Source of the DNA: Bdellovibrio sp. | GTDB lineage: Bacteria; Bdellovibrionota; Bdellovibrionia; Bdellovibrionales; Bdellovibrionaceae | NCBI GenBank assembly: GCA_003176075.1 | Contig: PSRN01000050.1 | Span: 1-12,068, forward strand | Direction: 5' to 3' | Length of the DNA stretch: 12,068 nucleotides | Shown here: in pieces, positions 6,606 through 12,068 of the stretch | Layout: every line of letters starts with the position of its first letter | Position numbering within the stretch: the stretch's first letter is position 1 | Position numbers and translations under genes: made by a program | The notes under the pieces: generated by a model | Database searches by the model: none | Seen by the model: only the letters and a program-made list of their open reading frames with translations | What the model was told of the DNA's origin: nothing

Positions 6606-6923
6606 TCAGAGCGAAGAGAAATAAGCAGCGATATCCTTACGGTCTTGCTCCGTAAGAGTTTTGGCCATGGGGCTCATCACCGGATCGTTTCTTTTGCCGT
6701 CGTAGAAATCCGTCAATTGTTTCACCAGATATTCCGGCTTCTGCTTCGCCAGATTAGGCCATAGGGGATTGATGCTGATACCTTCAGCGCCATGACAGGC
6801 CACGCACGCCGCCGCTTTCCTCTTTCCGTCGGCGGAATTTCCCTCGGCCGCATTTCCTTCGGCGGCTTTTACGGTAGTTTGGTACATACTCGCGATTATC
6901 ATCAGCATAATAATTTTTTTCAT
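6606..6923 (-). CDS. Small periplasmic monoheme cytochrome c (class I, c4/c553-like)
   Basis: 105 aa. An N-terminal signal peptide ends near VKA-AEGN (residue 20/21). One heme-binding motif CVACH (Cys40, Cys43, His44) is followed by PNLAKQKPEYLVKQL and a distal Met in DPVMSPMAKTLT (Met83 most likely the sixth ligand, Met86 the alternative), then the C-terminal helix DRKDIAAYFSSL. This is the classic layout of a soluble c4/c553-type electron shuttle. ATG 6923 has GGAGG 7 nt upstream. The mature N-terminus carries a short AAEGN/AAEGN/SADGK repeat. The gene lies 20 bp after the cytochrome-barrel fusion on the same strand, so it is a good candidate for its periplasmic electron partner. Confidence 0.93.
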   Translation of the reverse strand: MKKIIMLMIIASMYQTTVKAAEGNAAEGNSADGKRKAAACVACHGAEGISINPLWPNLAKQKPEYLVKQLTDFYDGKRNDPVMSPMAKTLTEQDRKDIAAYFSSL

Positions 6924-6943
6924 TGGCGATCCTCCCCGCAGTC

Positions 6944-8179
6944 TTATAGTTGCACGCTTAACAGGGTCCAGAAAATACTGTTGGACCCAAGGAAGCCTGT
7001 GTCCCTCTCCTCTGGCTTGTTGGCAACAGCTTTGTCATAACGAACCATAAACCAAAGATTGGGGCCGAACCAACGCTTGACCCCCAGACTGTATTTTTGA
7101 AAAGCATCGCCGGAGAAGCCCTTGTTCAGCAAAAGATAGTCATACTTGGCAATCAGAGTCGTCTTCAAGTTCAAGTCCCAATCAATTTCAGTCAGACCTC
7201 CCACTGAATCCGCCTGCGCGTTCTGACTCAAATAATCCGCTGTCGCAAAGCTCCCAGGGATTAAGCTATTCCAATTTCTGGCCACTGCGTACTCGGCGAG
7301 AAGTTGGACTGGCACGCGCTGGCCGGTCAGTCTTTCAAAGGACAATCCAAAGTAAACCGACTGCGCCGATCGGTCGTAGCTATTGGGTGCTGGACTGTAA
7401 TAACTGGCGCTCGCACCAATAAGAAATGGCAAGGTGCTGGGCATCCATCGCAAATTGAGAACGGTTCCCCACATGGCGGCTTCGCCGGCCACAAGAGTCC
7501 CCGTGTTTTGTTGGCCATTCAGTAGCGCGATATCGTAATGGATGGAATCAACAGGATTGGCTGAGAACAGGGCTCCCATGCGGAGTCCAAAATTCCACAT
7601 CGTACCCGTCTGCATTCGTACGTAAGTGTCGTGTTCGTCGGTCACAATGCCGAAAGGTGGAAGAAACCGGCCCAAGAAAATATATTGCGGCAGCCAAGAT
7701 GTGCCTGTTTCGTCAGTCGGGGCCCAGCGAAGGTAAAGGTTGCGAGCCGTGGTTGTGGCGGCGCTGGAGAAATTCTGTTCCGCGACGATTCTGAGTCCTT
7801 GGTCGCCCTCCTCGGGAGTGATCGGGACCGAGGCCCAAATATTGGTCGCCATATTCATCAAGCCTGAACGCGTTTCATCCTGCTTTTGTGTTGGATCAAG
7901 ATAGAGAAACTTCACATCGGCGCCAGCATAGCTTTGGCGCAGAAAGGGGTGCATGGCCCACTCACGGGCGCCATAAAGTTTTCCGTTCAACGTCTTCGGA
8001 CCAGCGCCAGCCGATGCCAAATGACAGGCAGTACACTTGTTGTTGGCCATTTTTAAGGCGTAATTGATGCGCGCCCAAGCAGCTGTTGAGTCAAGCGTGG
8101 CGGCAAGCGTGACAAAATGTGGAGCCAGCTTGAACAATTTTTTGAAAAGAGTGTAGGGCGACCAGATTTCTCCACACAT
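6944..8179 (-). CDS. Fused monoheme cytochrome/outer-membrane beta-barrel protein (Cyc2-like architecture)
   Basis: 411 aa from ATG 8179, chosen because GGAG (8189-8186) lies 6 nt before it; ATG 8191 lacks an SD. A signal peptide with basic LFKKLFK and a hydrophobic stretch ends at AWA-RIN (residue 36). One heme motif, CTACH (Cys49, Cys52, His53), follows at once. The remaining roughly 330 residues alternate polar and hydrophobic positions with Gly/aromatic-rich turns, as in a porin-like beta-barrel (for example FLGRFLPPFGIV, FGLRMGALFSANP, LLAEYAVARNW, YSLGVKRWFGPNLWFMVRYD). A monoheme N-terminus fused to a barrel is the layout of Cyc2, the outer-membrane Fe(II) oxidase. Whether it oxidises iron is inference only; it could equally be another outer-membrane redox porin. 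The last residue is Leu rather than the common Phe. Confidence 0.78.
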   Translation of the reverse strand: MCGEIWSPYTLFKKLFKLAPHFVTLAATLDSTAAWARINYALKMANNKCTACHLASAGAGPKTLNGKLYGAREWAMHPFLRQSYAGADVKFLYLDPTQKQDETRSGLMNMATNIWASVPITPEEGDQGLRIVAEQNFSSAATTTARNLYLRWAPTDETGTSWLPQYIFLGRFLPPFGIVTDEHDTYVRMQTGTMWNFGLRMGALFSANPVDSIHYDIALLNGQQNTGTLVAGEAAMWGTVLNLRWMPSTLPFLIGASASYYSPAPNSYDRSAQSVYFGLSFERLTGQRVPVQLLAEYAVARNWNSLIPGSFATADYLSQNAQADSVGGLTEIDWDLNLKTTLIAKYDYLLLNKGFSGDAFQKYSLGVKRWFGPNLWFMVRYDKAVANKPEERDTGFLGSNSIFWTLLSVQL

Positions 8180-8212
8180 TTTTGGCTCCATCAGTTAGTT
8201 TATCTCGACACA

Positions 8213-8234
8213 CGTGGCGGCTCCGCCGCCCACG
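8213..8234. repeat. Palindromic repeat between divergent cytochrome genes
   Basis: CGTGGCGGC, loop TCC, GCCGCCCACG: a near-perfect hairpin with one bulged base. 8216-8233 equals 1368-1386 in the lipoprotein gene except for one inserted T there, and 8224-8236 equals 1798-1810 upstream of elbB. It lies in the 114-bp space between two divergent cytochrome genes, where their promoters should also be. Confidence 0.75.
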
Positions 8235-8293
8235 CTGAGCTATAACGGCAACTTGCCTCTCACTAACAGAGATTCCACCGAGGGCCAACAGAG

Positions 8294-9391
8294 ATGAATA
8301 AGCTAGGCAGAATATCTTTTCACCGCTTCTTTTTCCCTATCGTTTTTACATCTGTGATCGCTGGTTTTGGATGCAATGTGAGCGGGCCACATCAGCCACT
8401 ACCGAGCACCTTGAGTGAAAAGCCGACAGGTGCGGCGGTGTCGTATGCCGAGGTAAAACCGATCTTCGAGGCCAAGTGTGTTGAATGCCATAACCCCTCA
8501 TTTCCCGAGCGAAACTGGCTTGATGAAAAGACCGCCACTCAAGCGGCGAAAGATCCTAAAAAATTTAAAACCCGAGTCGGCGCTGCTGAGGGTCCTCTAA
8601 GGATGCCCCCGGAAGGCAAACCGCAGTTGGACCCCAAACAATTACAGACGGTGAAAGACTGGTACAACGGGCTGCTGAATGCTGGCCAGGCCGGTCAACA
8701 GCCACCACCCCCGCCGATGAACTTGGAGCAGAAAAAAGCGGCTTTTTTTAAAGCCTGCACGGCCTGCCATGGCGCCGATGGCATGGCGGTTTACCCTGAT
8801 GCTCCCAATCTGGCCGGCATCGGCAAGGATTATTTTATCGCGCGAGTGACGAACTGGTTGGACCCGCAAGCGAGTGGATTCATGCCGGATCAACTGCGCC
8901 GGGTGATCGACGATTTGAAAATCACTGGCGAAAGAAATACCGCGACCGGAGAACTGACGGGGGATTTGGCCGAGGTGGTTGCGAACGCGGCCAATACTTT
9001 CAGTCAATTCAAAGTTAAGTCCTCAGATTCTTACACGCAGTTGACCCAAGAAATTGGCGATAACAAGGGCGGTTTCGATCGCCTCTACAAGCGGGGCAAA
9101 GAAATCGTGCGAAAGGATCCAGAGGCCGATCCGGAAAGTTGTTTGGCGTGCCACCTGGGCAAGGACTCGCTCGCCCCCATGGACATGGCAGCCATGATTT
9201 TTGGACAGAAGCGGTTTTACCTGCTCGCACGGCTTGAGAAGTTTAGCTCGGATGAAACAAGTGGGACGACGATGCCGGCCATGATTAAAAGCAGAAACCT
9301 ATCTGCCGACGATCTGAAAGCCATTGCTGTTTACCTGGCAGGCACTTTGCCGACTCAGGTCTATCCGATTGAAACAACGCAAACTCGTTAG
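8294..9391 (+). CDS. Triheme c-type cytochrome, exported, possibly a lipoprotein
   Basis: 365 aa. The N-terminal hydrophobic segment ends at GFGC (Cys27), which is only a loose lipobox, so lipidation is uncertain; export is clear. Three heme motifs: CVECH (62-66), CTACH (155-159) and CLACH (283-287). The first domain (residues about 50-130) has PIFEAKCVECHNP and RMPPEGKPQLDPKQLQTVKDWYNG, the pattern of small cytochromes where a Met in RMPP is the sixth ligand. A proline-rich linker (PPPPPMN, 137-143) leads to the second. The third has TMPAMIKSRNLSADDLKAIAVYLAG with a likely Met ligand. Start ATG 8294 has GAGGG about 9 nt upstream. Divergent from the cytochrome-barrel operon, it probably acts in the same electron path. 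Confidence 0.88.
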   Translation: MNKLGRISFHRFFFPIVFTSVIAGFGCNVSGPHQPLPSTLSEKPTGAAVSYAEVKPIFEAKCVECHNPSFPERNWLDEKTATQAAKDPKKFKTRVGAAEGPLRMPPEGKPQLDPKQLQTVKDWYNGLLNAGQAGQQPPPPPMNLEQKKAAFFKACTACHGADGMAVYPDAPNLAGIGKDYFIARVTNWLDPQASGFMPDQLRRVIDDLKITGERNTATGELTGDLAEVVANAANTFSQFKVKSSDSYTQLTQEIGDNKGGFDRLYKRGKEIVRKDPEADPESCLACHLGKDSLAPMDMAAMIFGQKRFYLLARLEKFSSDETSGTTMPAMIKSRNLSADDLKAIAVYLAGTLPTQVYPIETTQTR

Positions 9392-9474
9392 GAGCCTACA
9401 CCCTTTGAGGTCGTCAAGGTAATCAGTCCAACTGTTGTTGAACTCCACTTGCTCTCGGCTCCGGCCGCATAGAT

Positions 9475-9482
9475 GAAAATGT
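9475..9482. repeat. Target-site duplication, left copy (GAAAATGT)
   Basis: Eight bases GAAAATGT lie directly next to the left terminal inverted repeat and are identical to 9690-9697. On the minus strand this is ACATTTTC, which lies in the toxin codons NIF. Confidence 0.9.
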
Positions 9483-9689
9483 GGGTCTTCTCCAAAACGT
9501 GTGGGTAAAAATCGAAGGTTTTTTTCTTAAGTCCATCTGCAGCAGCGGTTTTTGGACTGTTGACATGGCTTCCGAAACTGTTTTCTTGGGTGATCTGGAA
9601 GATCACCCAAGAAAACGTTCGGGCTGGCCAGTTACACCATCTTTTACTGAATTTAGCGAAAATTTATCCACACGTTTCGGAGAAGACCC
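9483..9689. mobile_element. 207-bp MITE with 22-bp terminal inverted repeats
   Basis: The ends 9483-9504 and 9668-9689 are inverted repeats of 22 bp with one mismatch, starting GGGTCTTCTCC at both outer edges. A perfect 8-bp duplication (GAAAATGT) abuts both ends. The interior has no transposase gene; the only sizeable frame runs across the ends and is not credible. Near its centre is a perfect 16-bp hairpin (9580-9595 with 9601-9616, loop TGGAA). It must have been moved in trans by a transposase coded elsewhere. The 8-bp duplication and GGGTCTT-type end recall ISL3-family elements, but IS256 and others also make 8-bp duplications, so the family is uncertain. Confidence 0.93.
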
Positions 9690-9697
9690 GAAAATGT
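9690..9697. repeat. Target-site duplication, right copy (GAAAATGT)
   Basis: Identical to 9475-9482 and directly next to the right terminal inverted repeat, as expected from staggered insertion of the MITE. Confidence 0.9.
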
Positions 9698-9712
9698 TGG
9701 CATCAATGAAAG

Positions 9713-9964
9713 TCATCGATATCGGCCCTTAAAAGATTCCTGAATCATGACATCCACGGAATCAACGGGAGCATTGATCGAAAGAAGTGACCGTAGGGCC
9801 TCTTCTACGGATTTTGGTTGGGGTCCTAAATCCTCTCTGGCCTTTTGTCGCAACAAATTCCGAGCCCATTCCGCTAGAGGGAGTCCTTTCTTTTTTGCCG
9901 CTGTTTTCAGGAGACGTTCCTCCGAAACAGTGATTAGAATCTGCAACGTTTTACTCTTACTCAT
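9713..9964 (-). CDS. Ribbon-helix-helix antitoxin (VapB-like), now without its toxin
   Basis: 83 aa from ATG 9964. A TTG at 10000 is in frame but lies inside the predicted -35 box, so it is rejected. Residues 7-14 (LQILITVS) form the short DNA-binding beta-strand of an RHH fold, followed by two helices (EERLLKTAAKKKGLP and LAEWARNLLRQKARED). The C-terminal part (residues about 60-83, VDVMIQESFKGRYR at the end) would be the toxin-binding tail. The stop TGA overlaps the PIN-toxin ATG, the usual antitoxin-first arrangement, in which the antitoxin neutralises the toxin and represses the operon. The toxin is destroyed, so any remaining role would be DNA binding or cross-neutralising another toxin. 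There is no SD, in line with a leaderless message. Confidence 0.83.
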   Translation of the reverse strand: MSKSKTLQILITVSEERLLKTAAKKKGLPLAEWARNLLRQKAREDLGPQPKSVEEALRSLLSINAPVDSVDVMIQESFKGRYR

Positions 9965-9975
9965 GTGTATGAGTA
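9958..9975. promoter_or_regulatory. Candidate operator: palindrome across the antitoxin start codon
   Basis: TACTCAT (9958-9964), spacer GTGT, ATGAGTA (9969-9975): perfect 7-bp arms. It covers the start codon and part of the -10 box of the antitoxin gene. An RHH antitoxin normally represses its own promoter through such a site. A second pair, GAGACC (9981-9986) and GGTCTC (10008-10013), brackets the -35 region. Confidence 0.65.
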
Positions 9976-10000
9976 TAAAAGAGACCAGGCCGTGAATCAA
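9972..10000 (-). promoter_or_regulatory. Promoter of the antitoxin gene, predicted leaderless
   Basis: On the minus strand: -35 TTGATT (10000-9995), 17-bp spacer, -10 TATACT (9977-9972), 4/6 and 5/6 matches to the sigma-70 consensus. The expected transcription start, about 7 nt after the -10 box, falls on or next to the A of ATG 9964. Confidence 0.7.
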
Positions 10001-10147
10001 TCGGCGGGGTCTCCGTACTCGTTGAGCTGATCACAAAAGTCAGAAAATTAGGATTTAGTTTTTGTGCAAGCTACCGGATGATTTTTTCACTTTTTCCTTG
10101 GTCTTTTAAGTCACCTCTTCGTTATCCTTAATAAAGGAGGCGTGGCC

Positions 10148-11752
10148 ATGAGGGACAGCAAGGATTGTCAGTTCGCGATATCAGCCCCAGCCAGCAAGCA
10201 TACTTTGGTCGGGGAAATCCTTCCACCGCAGGCCTGCAAATTTCTGCTCGAGCTGCATCAGAATTTTGATGAGGAAAGAAGGCGCCTGCTGAAAGCCCGT
10301 CAGGAGAGGCAAAAGCGTTTTGATGCCGGCGAAAAACCCGACTTTCATCCTGAAACGTCACAAATCAGAAAGTCGGCGTGGAAAGTGACGGCGATTCCGC
10401 CAGCTCTGCAAGATCGACGTGTAGAAATCACTGGTCCGGCCGAGCCGAAGATGGTGATCAACGCTTTGAATTCCGGCGCAAAGGTCTTCATGGCCGACTT
10501 TGAGGACGCGCTTTCACCAACCTGGGACCGCTTGCTCGAAGGCCAGCAAGCTTTAAAAGCGGCGGTTCGCCATTCGTTGCGTTTTGAAGCGGCGGGAAAG
10601 TCCTATGCGCTCAATAAGGACATAGCGACTTTGATGGTTCGTCCGCGCGGCTGGCATCTCGAGGAAGGTCATGTCCACGTGGGACAGCAAGGTTTTTCGG
10701 CTTCGCTCTTTGATTTCGGTCTTTTCTTTTTTCACAACGCCCGCGAGTGTTGCAAACGCCAAAGTGGGCCCTTTTACTATTTGCCCAAACTTGAGAGTCA
10801 CTTGGAAGCGAGACTGTGGAACAAAGTCATCGAGTTCGCCGAGAAGAGTCTCGATATCCCGCGTTTTACCACGAAGGTGACCGTGCTGATTGAAACTCTT
10901 CCCGCCGCCTTTGAAATGGAAGAGATTCTTTTTGAGTTGAAAGACTATATTGTGGGACTCAATGCCGGTCGGTGGGATTATTTGTTTTCTGGAATCAAGC
11001 GAATGGGCCAGCATCGTGACTTTGTCCTTCCTCATCGTTCTTTCGTGCCGATGACTGTTCCGTTTATGAAGGCTTACACCGATCTTCTCGTTCAGACCTG
11101 TCACAAGAGGGGCGCCCACGCGATGGGTGGAATGGCGGCCTTCGTGCCCAACCGCAGTGATCCGGTCGCCACCGAAAAGGCCATTGAGCAAGTACAAGCC
11201 GACAAGCAACGTGAATGCCGGGATGGCTTTGATGGCACATGGGTCGCCCACCCCGATTTGGTTTCCGTCGCGATGAAAGTCTTTGTAACGGCACTTCAGG
11301 GACAGCCCCATCAAAAAGATAAATTGCGTGAGGAGGTCAAAGTTCTGGCGAAAGATCTCCTTTCGTTTTCCTCCACGCCGGGGGAAATTCCGATGGCGGG
11401 GCTGCGCTCGAACATTGATGTCGCCGCCCGCTATATCGAGCGGTGGATTTCCGGCCAAGGAGCTGTCGCGCTTTACAATCTTATGGAGGATGCGGCCACC
11501 GCCGAAATTTGTCGTGCCCAACTTTGGCAATGGATTCACCACCGCTCACAGACCAAGGAAGGACAGGAAGTCTCACTTTCCCTCGTGCTTGGGGAATGTC
11601 GAAAAATCGAACAGGAGATTGTGTCGCAAAATCCGGGGGCGAAAGAAAGCTTCACCAAAGCTTTTCGGATTTTGCGCGGTTTGGTGGAGGCGAAAGAGAT
11701 TCCGGAATTTCTGACCTCGGCCGCGTACCCTGAACTGGTATTGCAATGTTAG
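10148..11752 (+). CDS. aceB: Malate synthase A
   Basis: 534 aa, the size of E. coli AceB. It condenses glyoxylate and acetyl-CoA to malate, the second step of the glyoxylate bypass, in the cytoplasm. Motifs: GPAEPKMVINALNSGAKVFM (96-115), ADFEDALSPTW, LMVRPRGWHLEEGH with the catalytic Arg (165 or 167), LPKLESHLEARLWN, VLIETLPAAFEMEEI with metal ligand Glu249, GLNAGRWDYLFS with Asp277, GAHAMGGMAAFVP, DGTWVAHPDL, and YNLMEDAATAEICRAQLWQW with catalytic Asp448. ATG 10148 is chosen because AAGGAGG (10134-10140) is 7 nt upstream; the GTG at 10142 would be only 1 nt from it. The leader 10014-10133 shows no clear promoter. aceA follows after 52 bp. Confidence 0.98.
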   Translation: MRDSKDCQFAISAPASKHTLVGEILPPQACKFLLELHQNFDEERRRLLKARQERQKRFDAGEKPDFHPETSQIRKSAWKVTAIPPALQDRRVEITGPAEPKMVINALNSGAKVFMADFEDALSPTWDRLLEGQQALKAAVRHSLRFEAAGKSYALNKDIATLMVRPRGWHLEEGHVHVGQQGFSASLFDFGLFFFHNARECCKRQSGPFYYLPKLESHLEARLWNKVIEFAEKSLDIPRFTTKVTVLIETLPAAFEMEEILFELKDYIVGLNAGRWDYLFSGIKRMGQHRDFVLPHRSFVPMTVPFMKAYTDLLVQTCHKRGAHAMGGMAAFVPNRSDPVATEKAIEQVQADKQRECRDGFDGTWVAHPDLVSVAMKVFVTALQGQPHQKDKLREEVKVLAKDLLSFSSTPGEIPMAGLRSNIDVAARYIERWISGQGAVALYNLMEDAATAEICRAQLWQWIHHRSQTKEGQEVSLSLVLGECRKIEQEIVSQNPGAKESFTKAFRILRGLVEAKEIPEFLTSAAYPELVLQC

Positions 11753-11804
11753 GATTACAATTTTAATGATGAATTGATTCAACATTAATGAAAGGAATGA
11801 ACAA

Positions 11805-12068
11805 ATGAAGCAAGGACTCGCATTCAGCTCTCCCGCACAACAAGTCGCCGACCTGAAATCCTATTGGGAAAATCCCGGTCGGTGGAACGGCATTCAGCGG
11901 CCCTATTCCGCGGAGGACGTGGTGAAGTTGAGGCCGTCACTCCATGTGCAGCAGACGCATGCCCAGTACGTGGCGGAAAAGCTGTGGAAAATTCTTTCCA
12001 CCGAGCCTTACGTCGATTCTTTGGGCGCAATCACCGGCGCGCAGGCCGTGCAAATGGCCAAGGCGGGT
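11805..12068 (+). CDS. aceA: Isocitrate lyase, N-terminal 88 codons (3' end outside window)
   Basis: The visible part holds the family's N-terminal segment: SYWENPGRWNGIQRPYSAEDVVKL is present at residues about 19-42, followed by RPSLHVQQTHAQYVAEKLWKIL and SLGAITGAQAVQMAKAG. The enzyme cleaves isocitrate to succinate and glyoxylate, feeding the malate synthase coded just upstream. ATG 11805 has AAGGA (11792-11796) 8 nt upstream. The active-site Cys motif (KKCGH in the family) lies beyond the window end and cannot be checked. Gene order aceB-aceA is as in E. coli; co-transcription is likely with only 52 bp between them. Confidence 0.96.
   Translation, partial: MKQGLAFSSPAQQVADLKSYWENPGRWNGIQRPYSAEDVVKLRPSLHVQQTHAQYVAEKLWKILSTEPYVDSLGAITGAQAVQMAKAG

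Larger units (their letters stand above)
9388..9716 (-). pseudogene. PIN-domain (VapC-like) toxin remnant disrupted by a MITE and truncated
   Basis: ATG 9716 overlaps the antitoxin stop (ATGA) and opens MTFIDANIF, the start of a PIN domain with the first catalytic Asp (Asp5, DxN). At codon 10 the frame runs into the MITE and stops at TGA 9605-9603. On the other side of the element the frame resumes as IYAAGAESKW, the sequence expected next in a PIN toxin. Removing the 207-bp element and one 8-bp duplication restores one frame of 37 codons. A complete VapC needs about 130 residues, so the 3' part, including the other acidic active-site residues, is also gone. The toxin cannot be active; PIN toxins are RNases. 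Confidence 0.82.

Noticed and set aside
9560..9565. TTGACA inside the MITE as a promoter
   Set aside because: No -10-like hexamer lies 16-18 bp downstream; that stretch is the start of the hairpin.
9664..9672. Perfect DnaA-box match TTATCCACA
   Set aside because: It lies at the edge of the MITE terminal repeat, and the other end has TTACCCACA at the matching place. A single box with no AT-rich unwinding region or dnaA/dnaN neighbours does not make an origin.
9481..9732. 83-codon + strand frame
   Set aside because: It runs across the whole MITE and into the antitoxin gene, has no SD or domain, and is explained by the element.
10553..11542. Long 329-codon minus-strand frame
   Set aside because: It is fully antisense to aceB, whose motifs are unmistakable; it shows no domain of its own.

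Overview
The window (about 12 kb, roughly 50% GC) looks like chromosomal DNA of a Gram-negative bacterium. It holds lipoprotein and signal-peptide genes, an outer-membrane beta-barrel, periplasmic c-type cytochromes, a D-Ala-D-Ala ligase and an aceB-aceA glyoxylate-shunt pair. The mix is compatible with Bdellovibrionota or a related deltaproteobacterial-type lineage, but that placement is inferred from impression, not from a search.

Region 1 (1-3912, all +): the 3' part of a GNAT acetyltransferase, a lipoprotein overlapping it by 4 nt, elbB, ddl overlapping elbB by 4 nt, and a small zinc-ribbon protein. The lipoprotein gene carries an in-frame array of short hairpin repeats. A related inverted copy fills the gap before elbB, and a third relative lies between the divergent cytochrome genes at 8213-8234.

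Region 2 (3988-5854, all -): an aldehyde-dehydrogenase-fold protein that lacks the catalytic Cys and Glu, overlapping a METTL7-like methyltransferase that probably starts at TTG. Four 14-bp tandem repeats and a strong hairpin sit upstream. The 349-bp gap (5855-6203) has no convincing gene.

Region 3 (6204-9391): a small one-TM-segment protein (+), then an electron-transfer cluster. On the - strand a monoheme-cytochrome/beta-barrel fusion (Cyc2-like architecture) is followed 20 bp later by a small periplasmic monoheme cytochrome. A triheme cytochrome is divergent on +. Together they suggest electron transfer across or at the outer membrane.

Region 4 (9388-10000, -): a broken toxin-antitoxin locus. 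A ribbon-helix-helix antitoxin gene has a near-consensus promoter that predicts a leaderless mRNA, and a perfect palindrome over its start codon. It overlaps by ATGA the start of a PIN-domain toxin gene. The toxin gene is interrupted after codon 9 by a 207-bp MITE with 22-bp terminal inverted repeats and a perfect 8-bp target duplication; the toxin 3' part is also lost.

Region 5 (10148-12068, +): malate synthase A (aceB) and the N-terminal 88 codons of isocitrate lyase (aceA), an ordinary glyoxylate-bypass operon.
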